Positions 42,201-50,380 of a DNA stretch of 64,000 bases are shown here, piece after piece. The notes under the pieces were generated by a model. The model was given only the letters and a program-made list of their open reading frames with translations. It was not told the origin of the DNA and ran no database searches. The DNA is from Sthenelais limicola (Eukaryota; Annelida; Polychaeta; Phyllodocida; Sigalionidae): the NCBI GenBank assembly GCA_942159475.1, contig OW804100.1, positions 4,052,627-4,116,626 of the forward strand, in the 5' to 3' direction. Numbering within the stretch: the first letter of the stretch is position 1; each line of letters begins with the position of its first letter. A program made the translations under genes and the position numbers.

Positions 42201-45200
42201 GTGTTGGGGAGAGAAGAAAGAGCGACTACTTTGTCACTGACTAATTTGGCTGTGCTGGGTCCCCCATCCCTGAATATGAGAAAAAGTTTTCGTCAAGGTA
42301 TATTTTGAGATCAGGGATGGTGGGGCAGTTCCTACCAGCTTGTGGTAGTTTATTGAATAGGGATGGTGCCTGAATTAAAATTGATTTTCTAATTCGCTCG
42401 TTTTTTGTCATAGGGATTTTTGCAAAGAATAGTATGTCCACCAGTAGACTGGGGTGACAAACTAGAAAGCTTGCAAAACAAGATTGTATAAAAATGTCTC
42501 TCAGTTAAAACTTGCAACATCTGAGTTTAACATCGAGCAAATCATCGCTGTTATATTAAGGCACATTGTTTCTTATAGTTATTGTAATTGAAAACTTAAA
42601 CTGGAAATCTGTAGAGAACCATCGACAGTCTACGACTGAGATGGATTTGTTGTTCTACTACTAGCAAATGTAATAGAATTTAAGGGGCCAGAAAACCTCC
42701 CATCTGCCGGAGAACACCCCCTCTTATATGGCTACTTGTTAGCAATAAAAATTTTCAATCAATCAATCACCTATCTACATCAGTAAGTGTGTATCCCGTT
42801 CTGCCTATGATATGCATGGAATGATAATACTGACTTTTGATTTTACAACTATTAATTGATTAATAATACAAAAAAATCTCATAATTCCTTAACAAAAATG
42901 ATAATTATAAATATCTAGCCATATTGTATATGTAAAAAAAATTTGTTTGGTGAGATCAGCACCTCACCACCACACGAATGTATTCACTGCGGACAGAACC
43001 CAAGTATCCCACCACTACACTTTTATGTACCTCAGCACTTGAATTTTGTATGTCCCTCCACACTACTCCTGATGAAGGGCAAGTAAGCCCGAAAGCCTTG
43101 AGTTAAATAATAAACAACATCAACTTTATTTAAAGAGCTTCTCTATTTCATCATCCATTCCATCCTCGGTTCCCCCGATATAAAGCGATCTACCTTCCAC
43201 CTTTTGATTTTAGTCTCCGGGAAACCAAGTTCTCTAAACAAGCAGTTGCAAAACTACTTGATGCCTTGGCGACTAATGTTCAACTGGAAAGTTTTGAGTA
43301 AGTTTTAATTTTCCTTTTAAGTTGAGTTTATTACTGAAGTACCAATTATGATTCTCTGACTCAGACGTGGGAGATTGTAGGGCAAAGTCAACATAGTATA
43401 CAACAAGATGTTAAACCATGTTAGGATTAAGATTAAGATTATTGATGTTAGCTAGGTGGCTCTTGGAAGATCAGGATCTATTACAGGTGCTGAAAGGACC
43501 ATCCTGTTTCATATCATTGTGGTTAGAATGTAAATGTATAAAATGAAATAAAGTTATTTATATATATATAAGATGCTAATACATAAATGTGTCATGTGTT
43601 CCTCAATCATATATTGTGTCTCTGCCTTTTAGCTTTGACGCGAAGTTGGACGTTAATCAAAAGCGTCGATTGTCTGAAGTGATATTAAACAGGACTTCAC
43701 CCCTGTCTGTAAAGTAAGCAGTTACATTTTACCTATACCCAACCAGGGGTCAACTATTTCTACCCGATTTTTCACTTTTTGTCTTTTCCGATAGAACAAA
43801 ACTTCCCTTTGTACATGGGACAGTGGGGCCCACATCCTCATCTCTCCTTGTTCCCTCTCCCACTATCTTTCTCTTTCAAGTTGTCTCTATAAATGGAGCC
43901 CTGTTTGGATGCTTTTTTTGGTCACTGTTCAGTGTTGTGCTGTTGTTGTGTTGCCTGTCCCTGTCCCGCTCCCTCTCCCGCTCCCTCTCCCGCTCCCTCT
44001 CCCGCTCCCTCTCCCATTCCCTCTCCCGTTCCCTCTTTCATTGTGAGGTAATTAGTGGGCGGGTTCCCCCCGCTCAACTTCAAAAACCATCACAAACAAT
44101 GGTTTATGAACTGATTCAACTCTGATGATGCTCCTTTCGGTGGAAATATATCAACTCCCGTCCCGTAGTGAAACAATGATGTGCCCGTCCATGACATCAT
44201 GCTTTGAGTGACCCAGAAACCTGGTGTAGGGGCACTGATAGGTTTGTTTTCAGGCGGTGCTGGGGGCCTTTGATGGGGGTGCACGATGTAAACCCATTTC
44301 TAACCCCTTTCCAACCCTAATTTGTTAATGGAACTTAGTGGAATGGTTCGGCACCATTTTTGGCAATGTGCATGTGGAATATAATGAAGATCTGGTCAGC
44401 GCTTTCAGAGAAGATAGGGGTTTAAGGCTCCAAACCCTTATTTTATTAATATATAGATTGTATAGTGATGTGTCTTTCCGTACAGAAAAAAAAAAAAAAT
44501 ATTGTAGTGATGTGCTACATAATTGGGTTAGAGTTTCAGAAAATACACAATCTATATTTCTACACATCCCTCAAATTCTGCTAAATAAGAGTGAAAAATG
44601 ATAAATACTGAGTATATCTGAGTTTTGTTGAACTCTATTTTGAACCTGATTTTTGTCTTAAATCTCGGTTATTTAAGAAGATTGGTGAAGGCCAATTGTA
44701 CATTTATTTTCTCAAAACGTGGCCCAATTATGTTCTTAAATTGGTCTTGATTTACCTGTTAAAACGCAATTACTATATTTTACATCTTAATACTTTGGGC
44801 TTGCATTCTCAGTGCATAATATAAACTCTATATTTCCAGGGGGTTCACAGGATGTATTTGTCTCCCAGACAAACCGAAACGACGGCTGGAATTCGATGGT
44901 TTCGGAACTAAAAATTTATTCCTCTACTTACATTGCCATCTTGCTGATTTGCCTGTGTTCGTAGAACACAACCCCAACCTGTTGCGATCATGTCCCAGGA
45001 AAGTCTATATCATCACCAAGGCGATGGCAGACCCTCCTATACAAGACAAACACGTGTGGAACGATATCCTCATGCAGGCAGTGACCCACAATCAAGATCC
45101 TAATGCTAGAAACCATATTGAGGAAGTTATCATTGAGAGCGGGGAGAAATCTGATATGAACCAACTTCTGCTAGCTGTGCTAGAAGGGTTACCGACATTA

Positions 45201-45470
45201 ATAGGTGGTGTGGGTGGTATTGGATTGGGTTCTATTCATATGAAGGGTGGAAATATAAATGCCAAAGATGTTATTCGATGGTGGAATTTACTACAATCTA
45301 AAGAAGACTTTGATGTGAGTAATGGCGAAGACGGAGTTGTGAGAGTTGTTGGGGAGGGGGAAACAAAGCTGTCTCTACGCCTACAGAACTTGGTTATTGA
45401 TGGGGATATCACTGATTGGGTCAGGAATAATATGCCCTGGCTCTTGAAGGAGAATAAAACTGTGTCGTAA
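25765..45470 (+). CDS. CARD-NACHT-LRR receptor (NLR family), 17 exons, 1064 codons
   Basis: Exons: 25765-25947, 27085-27226, 27575-27624, 27982-28086, 29527-29584, 29833-30333, 31255-31402, 32093-32363, 34122-34311, 35044-35345, 37149-37345, 37913-37996, 40268-40351, 40926-41009, 43214-43297, 43633-43713, 44840-45470. Each has GT-AG ends and the phases join without a stop. The order is CARD, basic linker, NACHT with GRAGVGKST and DGIDEY, helical and winged-helix region, LRRs, and an unknown C-terminal module. NLRs are cytosolic sensors that oligomerise through NACHT and signal through the CARD. The start ATG at 25765 is the first in an open exon. Exons 3 to 5 are short and could be alternative. 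Such genes are expanded in several marine invertebrates. The splice model is by eye and needs transcript support. Confidence 0.8.
26183..26905. repeat. 26-bp minisatellite, about 27 copies, in NLR intron 1
   Basis: The unit GTATTTTTAATATTGGTGAT plus TAATTA repeats almost perfectly for over 700 bases. Variant units cluster: ATATCGG copies together near 26670-26760 and AATACTGG copies near 26790-26870, so the array grew by local duplication. There are no spacers, so it is not a CRISPR array. Confidence 0.95.
29237..29265. repeat. Near-perfect palindrome, 14-bp arms
   Basis: GGAACCATTATTTC is followed at once by its near-complete inverse, ending GGTTCC. It lies in the intron between NLR exons 4 and 5. 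The surrounding 28.7-29.3 kb is GC-richer and starts with a run of 17 C. No RNA gene could be identified in it. Confidence 0.6.
30808..31218 (+). mobile_element. MITE family A copy in NLR intron 6
   Basis: It has the same ends and interior as the copy at 20.3 kb. Its right end (ACACATCACA) stops only about 37 bases before the acceptor of exon 7, inside the intron that splits Walker B. Upstream of it, 30.38-30.65 kb has CTTGCCC-rich repeats. Confidence 0.75.
31470..31640 (+). pseudogene. LINE reverse-transcriptase C-terminal remnant
   Basis: The frame has a basic stretch, then VIWNSLPPEIRDSN and a short helix, like the ends of the LINE proteins at 18.9 and 52.2 kb. It is an old truncated copy in intron 7 of the NLR gene. 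Confidence 0.45.
33785..34133. repeat. Tandem triplication (117-bp unit) containing a splice acceptor
   Basis: Three copies of a 117-118-base unit each include the polypyrimidine tract TTTTATTTATTTCTAG and the first exon bases GCGCTGTTCCTCCAGATCT. The acceptor copies end at 33886, 34003 and 34121. Only the last is followed by the full coding exon (34122-34311). Confidence 0.9.
34247..34555. repeat. Direct duplication of an exon end with its splice donor
   Basis: About 75 bases that code for the end of NLR exon 9 and include the donor GTAGGT (34247-34321) recur at 34478-34553 with about ten differences and an intact donor. The spacer of about 155 bases holds an inverted repeat (34355-34375 against about 34400-34420) with GACCCAATGT and GAGACGTTGGGTC arms. 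Confidence 0.85.
34645..34962 (-). mobile_element. MITE family A copy, inverted, in NLR intron 9
   Basis: It starts TGTAATGTGTCACAAGTCAC and ends GCGACTTGTGACTCATTTTC. The interior is the reverse of the 20.3-kb copy and slightly shorter, about 320 bases. Confidence 0.7.
35044..35345 (+). other. NLR exon 10: winged-helix / helical region after NACHT
   Basis: The segment FIHLSVQEMLSVAHLL is the typical block that ends the NACHT-associated helical domains of NLRs (F-x-H-L-S-x-Q-E). Exons 9 to 11 together link NACHT to the leucine-rich repeats. Confidence 0.7.
37498..37852. mobile_element. MITE family C copy (355 bp) in NLR intron 11
   Basis: Terminal inverted repeats of 25 bases (AGCTGTCTCTATACCAGTCC inward; mirrored at 37828-37852) differ at one position. 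The interior repeats short CGCCGA and GATAGC motifs. One copy was seen in the window. Confidence 0.75.
39091..39951 (+). mobile_element. Non-autonomous Helitron (861 bp) in NLR intron 12
   Basis: The 5' end is TCTCTATATTAATAAAAATA, preceded by A. The 3' end has a hairpin CCCGTGCATAGCACGGG at 39925-39941, then six bases and the terminal CTAG at 39948-39951, followed by T. Start TC, 3' hairpin plus CTRR, and A/T target flanks are the Helitron signature. No Rep-helicase frame is inside. The middle contains GAGGGAGCGGGAGAGGGAAT-type repeats. Confidence 0.75.
40612..40793 (-). mobile_element. MITE family B fragment
   Basis: The right part of the family described at 45527-45766, ending CCAATTGTACATTTTCCGGA followed by AATCTGACCC. 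The left terminal repeat is missing. Confidence 0.5.
42241..42441 (-). pseudogene. LINE reverse-transcriptase C-terminal remnant
   Basis: The minus-strand frame contains RIRKSILIQAPSLFNKLPQ and a short acidic helix near its end, the LINE C-terminal pattern of a different subfamily from the 52-kb copy. It is a truncated relic in an NLR intron. Confidence 0.45.
43069..43094 (+). other. Hammerhead-ribozyme-like core in a retroelement tail
   Basis: CTGATGA is followed by a GGGC/GCCC stem with a short loop and then GAAA, the invariant central part of a hammerhead. The cleavage triplet and stems I and III are not convincing, so this may be only the conserved 3' hairpin of a retroelement. Confidence 0.25.
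43820..44457 (-). mobile_element. Helitron copy, 3'-truncated, opposite orientation
   Basis: This is an inverted relative of the element at 39.1-39.95 kb. The minus strand starts at 44457 with TCTATATATTAATAAAATAA preceded by A, and the shared interior follows to about 43820. The terminal hairpin and CTAG are missing. An array of CTCCCTCTCCCG units near 43970-44040 is the expanded internal repeat. Confidence 0.65.
44840..45470 (+). other. NLR exon 17: C-terminal module of unknown family
   Basis: The last exon adds about 210 residues beyond the LRRs: a start with two cysteines (GFTGCICLPDKP), a central glycine-rich stretch (LIGGVGGIGLGSIHMKGG), an alpha-beta-like segment and a Trp-rich end (DITDWVRNNMPWLL). 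I do not recognise the family. The coding potential is clear because the frame is open for 209 codons from the splice acceptor. Confidence 0.6.
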
Positions 45471-45526
45471 TCCGGGGGAAAGTTAAGGCAAAAGGTTTAA
45501 GACGTTGAGTTATATCCATGTATAAT

Positions 45527-45766
45527 GGATCAGATTTTTAGAAAATGTACAATTCAGCTTCACCAATCCTCTCAAATAACCCAAATTTCAGACGTAAATA
45601 AAGTTCAAAATATAGTTCAACCTTACCAAACAGATTGCTAGAATCAATTCAATGCCAAATATACACGAATTTACTTAGTATTGGCCAAATTGCAGCCTAA
45701 TTTAGCAGAATTTACTAAATGTGTACAGCTGCCAATTGTACTTTTTCTGAAAATCTGACCCGTATA
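45527..45766. mobile_element. MITE family B copy (~240 bp)
   Basis: The ends are GGATCAGATTTTTAGAAAAT and TTTTTCTGAAAATCTGACCC, which are inverted repeats. The family recurs at 40.6, 48.15, 57.4, 57.87, 58.92 and 62.06 kb. It starts 57 bases after the NLR stop codon. Confidence 0.75.
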
Positions 45767-46798
45767 CATTTTTTTCCTGTAATCTACAGATGGAATTTGG
45801 CAAGAATATGCCATGGACCTTAAAAGGTCAGTAATTTTCAAAGTGCATCAGTCAAAAAGTCAGTATTATCGATCTGAGGCTCTGAGTCCTGTGAAATCAG
45901 TAGAATGCACTCGAACAGCTTTACTTTTTAGAAAAGAGTTATTCGCTTCTTTAAGTAGCTTTGATTCCTGGAGCCAAGTGTACTAGACACAGCAGTGGGT
46001 GGGAGACCATGGTTATTCTGTATTGAATTATTGCCCATGAGTCCATTATCTTGATATGTAAATGAACTCCATTGATTGTAACATACAGTGTACACTGTGC
46101 ATGCCTGTCTATGATTCAACTGTCATTTTACGGAAGAGGCGGTATAAAAATTCCAAATAAATAAAATCAGTATTGATGTATGGCTTAGCTCAAAGAGGGC
46201 ACCACATGCAGTTCCCCCTGTGCTGCTTAGCTGGGGAAGTGCATTCTATGAATAAAACAGTTGAGATTTTGTACTTCATGTGTTGAGACTCTTTCTTGTT
46301 TGCTCCTACAGTTCCCTATATTTAACTGTATTGTATTGACAAGTTATTCATAATGACTCGACAATTCTAGATTAGGTTATTTAAGGTAATATAGCAAGAA
46401 CTGTATTTTGGGCCAGTTCGAGGGCAAATCTGGGATATCTGGGCCAGATTTATAGGTGTTGGCCTCCATAAGCGTGCTGTGCTACTAACATAAAATTACT
46501 ACCATACGATTTGGCATCATCATAATTTCTCTGGTAAATATCAACTAGTTGGGCTTGTAGCTGTTGCTCTTCCTCCTCATTCATGAAGAGGCTACAATCT
46601 CGGCCCACAGTGACACACATCTAACCAGCGCCCCAGTGGCCAGCACTCCCACTATTTCTAGAATCAAAATATCATTAGCATTGCAATAGCGGATAGTCCT
46701 GTCTAACCCATGGAGCCATTCCTTTAAACTGCCTTTGTCAGACCCTTCATTTGCCCCGATCATATTTCCATGCATCTCTAGGTGCCAGGGGACACCAA

Positions 46799-47122
46799 AT
46801 CCCTCAGAAATATGCCCGACGGGCAACCAGGATTTAAAAAGTGGTTGCCCGGGAACAGTATATGGTTGCCCAGTACTTTCTTTGGTTAAAATCTAGAGAC
46901 AAATTATTTAAAGAGATTAATTCGAAATAAAAGAGTAGTAATGTTACATGTTAATGAATGAGCTCTCAACTTAAATACTGAAATTACATTCAACCAACTC
47001 CAATGGAGTCTGATTTGTAATTGATCAAAATGCAAAGTTACATTTCACCTTTGATTACATAGTACAGTCCGCATTTGTCCGCAAATCCTGGTTGCCCATC
47101 GGGCAACCATATTTCTGAGGGG
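46799..47122. mobile_element. MITE family D copy (~325 bp)
   Basis: The inverted terminal repeats begin with CCCTCAGAAATATG and contain CCCGACGGGCAACCAGGATT, mirrored at about 47085-47122 with few differences. The rest of 45.8-48.6 kb has no gene; poly(A) signals for the NLR transcript may be those near 46155 and 46251. Confidence 0.7.
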
Positions 47123-48147
47123 TTTGGCATCCCCTGCAACCCCACCTACTTTCCCAATCTTACCCCTGATCTCCCAATATCAGCGTAGATATTAACAGTT
47201 TATGCACCCTCCATCATTGAAAAGATACCTCTTTTTAAAAGAAATGTTATCTATATCACAATTTCGGGAGACCCGATATTCTCATGTACACAAGAAAACA
47301 GGAGCATTACAGATCAACATTTAAAGACAAATTTTGTATCAAATATAAAGGTATAGTGATTACTTGAGAACACATGCATGCCACTCAGACCTCAAAAAGA
47401 GGTGGAGTGTTGCGGTTCGCAGATACTAGATTCACAATTTTATGACTAATTTTAATGGCAGGATGACAACACTTGCCACTCAGACCTCAGAGAGATGGTA
47501 AATTCCTTATACATCAACGGAGGATTATAAGAGATATACAGTTACTGTATGTAACATAGTAATTGCATACGTTGTGGCGAAAACGATTATTTGAGATACT
47601 TAACCAATATATATCCCAAGATATTTTTTAGCCGTTATTAGTCACCATCTTTTACCGAAGTAAGAAACAGGATCTTCGAAAATTTTAACAGAATTCCAGG
47701 CCCATAATAATTTCCCAGGCTCTTTGACCAAATTGCCCATTTTTCAGACCTTGAATTCATTATAAATATTGTGCAAAGCTGTTAAAAAATATTACTGATA
47801 GAAGAGATGAGTGCATGGCTATATTGATAGCATCGAGATGCTATCAAATGATTTAATGGTTTGGAAATGATTTAATGGTTTGGGCCAGTTGCCTGCCGGG
47901 CAACTGATCATACATTTTTAGTTGCTCAGACTAAAATTGTGGTTGTCCCGGGCACCAGATTTGGCGGACCCTGGGTGCCTTCTGGTTTCTTTAATCTTCG
48001 CCATGTTAGCTATTCTTTCGTCTGTAGAAACTGGTGGGCTACGGGTCGCTGTTGGCCTTCACCTCCAACCACCTGTCCTTGGCCTTGCTGGTTCTGATGC
48101 TCGCCCTCCATGCTTCTATTATTACGGTAACCTTAATTAATTTGGTA

Positions 48148-48315
48148 AAATGAGCTTCAAAATGCAGTTTAACATATCAGAACTGATACTATAAATCAAT
48201 GTGATACCAAATATACTCAGATATACCCGGTATTCATCCTTTTCCAGCCTAATTTAGCAGAATTTCCTAGATGTGTAGAGTTGTCAATTGTACATTCTCT
48301 GAAAATCTGACCCAT
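48148..48315 (-). mobile_element. MITE family B fragment
   Basis: It ends in TTCTCTGAAAATCTGACCCA and shares interior phrases (CAGTTTAACATA, AATATACTCAGATATACCCG) with the other copies. One terminal repeat is lost. Confidence 0.55.
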
Positions 48316-48624
48316 ATAAGACATCCAACATTGCCCTGGTACTAAGTCAAGTTACCATGAGACTCTGTTTGGATGGTTCACAGTCCAACATATGTAGCTC
48401 TAGGATAGTATTGTAATCTGAGGACACGCAACATTGTCATGGCACTAAATCAAGTTACCATAACACTAGTTGGTTGGTTCACATTTGGCATAGTAAAAGT
48501 CAGGTTACCATCGCATACAGGCATTTTATAATAGATTAAGTTAGGATACCACCTCATATAATGACCATTAATGAAGACTGAATCATAGTGACTGAATCTC
48601 GATATGTTTGACTCAAACTACAAG

Positions 48625-49112
48625 TGTAGTAGGTTTGGAGTTTAATATGTGTGAAAGGTATGGGACATGTAATGTCCAGTCATATTGTTGTGTGGTGCTG
48701 TCCGCTGAGGTTGGTACACCTGTACTAATCCAGTGGGCAGTACTAGTTCATGCTTTAACATTTCACCTTTAGAGTTGAATCTTTACTCATACTTACTCAT
48801 ACTTCATATTTACCTTTCTATGTGAATGCCACTTTTATATCTTACAAAGAACAAGCCTTATGTATTGCATTTAGTATCCATGTCTTCTCAGAATGAGTAT
48901 ATTGCTATTGTGTACCATATGTTTGTGCCTTCGGATTAGACACCATAGTTGTGATGGTGAGAAGGATAAGAGGTGGCCGGACCACCTCCACTTAGACAAG
49001 CCGTGGGGAACTTGTCCCAAAGTTGGTAAATAAAGATTGTGCAAAAGGTCTTTTCCTTGTCGTGAATCCTTTATTACCTTAGCAGAGCGGATCGGATCCG
49101 AAGATCACTACA
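48625..49112 (+). repeat. 5' long terminal repeat
   Basis: Bounded by TGTAGT and ACTACA and preceded by CAAG. Bases from about 48946 onward match the 3' LTR remnant with only a few differences, including one base missing in GTC/GTG near 49060. Confidence 0.7.
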
Positions 49113-49121
49113 ATTGGTACC

Positions 49122-49406
49122 GTGACCAAAGCTCGCGTTGGGGCAAAGTTTTTTGATAGAGAACTGGATTTTATTCTAGGTTCCGAGGAGGAAGTGGCTA
49201 GAGAAGCTACAGCTACCATCAGACGACTGAAAGAGGAAAATGAGAAATTGAGAGCAGAGGCCTCGCGGGTAGATGATTTTTCAAGACTGCAAAATCAGAT
49301 GGCGGAGGCAGAAGCGGATATGGCGGAAAGGATTGCTATGACCCCACATTTGCGGATACACGGGTTGGTCCTGGTTATCAGGAAGGGGACTTGTATAAGC
49401 TTATGA
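49122..49406 (+). pseudogene. Gag N-terminal fragment (LTR element)
   Basis: The frame opens just after the primer-binding site without an ATG. It contains a coiled-coil-like stretch (EVAREATATIRRLKEENEKLR). It ends where the LINE begins. Little of the capsid region remains on either side of the LINE, so part of gag was also lost. Confidence 0.55.
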
Positions 49407-50373
49407 TAAAATTAATGGACTTAAGATCGTTTCATGGAATATTCGAAGTATTCTCAGTAAAATAGATCAGATTCGCCAGTTTCTAAAAGAATCGGGTACA
49501 CAAATACTTTCCATTCAGGAAACCTGGTTAAACAAGAAATCTTTGAATTCTGAAATTGAAATTACCGATTATAATATAGTAAGGCTTGACAGGTCTACCA
49601 GAAGAAGGGGTGGTGGTCTGATCACCTATGTTCATAAGTCCATTAATATAAAAGGGGGGGGGGGGGGGGGGAATTTGGGTATATCTAAGTCCAGCAATGA
49701 CATTGAAATGCAAATAATTGAATTGTCAAAAAAATTCATGAGTAAAACTCTCTTCAATGTGTACAAACCGCCCCAAGGGGATATTAGTGAAGCGCTTTCA
49801 CAACTTGACGAAGGTATTAACTCCATTGACTCAACAATGGACATTATTGTATTAGGGGATTTTAACTATGATTCTGAGGTTATTCAGTCTGGAAATACTA
49901 AACATGCGGACAGATTTAATAACCTATTAAACAAATATAACCTCCACCAGAGCATAAAGGTGCCATCCCGAATTAGTAAAAAATCAAAATCTAGCATAGA
50001 CCATATATACACTAACATGAAGAATGTTAATGAATGTGGCTCTATAAACTTAAATTTAAGCGATCACATTCCAGTGTTCATCCAAATAAAAAAAGAAAGA
50101 AACAAAAAAGACAAGGTTACTTTTGAAGCCAGGAACACAAAGAATTTAGATTTAAAAATATTAAAAGAAATACTACGAGATCTGGATTGGTCCAATTTTT
50201 ATCTCTGTCGTGAGGTTGATGAAGCGTGGGAAATACTCTATAACACTATTGAATTATATTTGAATAGGATGTGTCCTATAAAACAATTTAAGAAAGTAAA
50301 TAAAAGTCCCGAATGGTATAACAACAATATCATCGTCATGTCTAAGAACCAGAAAACTGAAATGCCAGGTTAA
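49399..50373 (+). CDS. LINE apurinic-type endonuclease domain (frame-broken N-terminal part)
   Basis: The open frame after a stop at 49396 reads KIVSWNIRSILSKIDQI and QILSIQETWLN, the first two blocks of the LINE endonuclease fold. Later blocks are VLGDFNYD and the terminal SDHIPV. All catalytic blocks that I can place are present. A run of 18 G at about 49652 codes for extra glycines. The frame stops at 50373, and a one-base shift near 50345 leads into the reverse-transcriptase frame, so the copy is dead or the base call is wrong. Confidence 0.75.
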   Translation, partial: AYDKINGLKIVSWNIRSILSKIDQIRQFLKESGTQILSIQETWLNKKSLNSEIEITDYNIVRLDRSTRRRGGGLITYVHKSINIKGGGGGGNLGISKSSNDIEMQIIELSKKFMSKTLFNVYKPPQGDISEALSQLDEGINSIDSTMDIIVLGDFNYDSEVIQSGNTKHADRFNNLLNKYNLHQSIKVPSRISKKSKSSIDHIYTNMKNVNECGSINLNLSDHIPVFIQIKKERNKKDKVTFEARNTKNLDLKILKEILRDLDWSNFYLCREVDEAWEILYNTIELYLNRMCPIKQFKKVNKSPEWYNNNIIVMSKNQKTEMPG

Positions 50374-50380
50374 TGACGAG

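Larger units (their letters stand above)
37913..43713 (+). other. NLR exons 12-16: leucine-rich repeats on uniform 84-bp exons
   Basis: Four exons are exactly 84 bases and the fifth is 81. All are phase 2 to phase 2, so each encodes one 28-residue repeat that could be skipped without a frameshift. Patterns such as LEDLRMDEV, GSALQQLLQALQKNSCLEKLE and AVAKLLDALATNVQLESFE are the alternating strand-helix units of NLR ribonuclease-inhibitor-type repeats. This matches the exon design of vertebrate NOD/NLRC genes. Confidence 0.75.
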
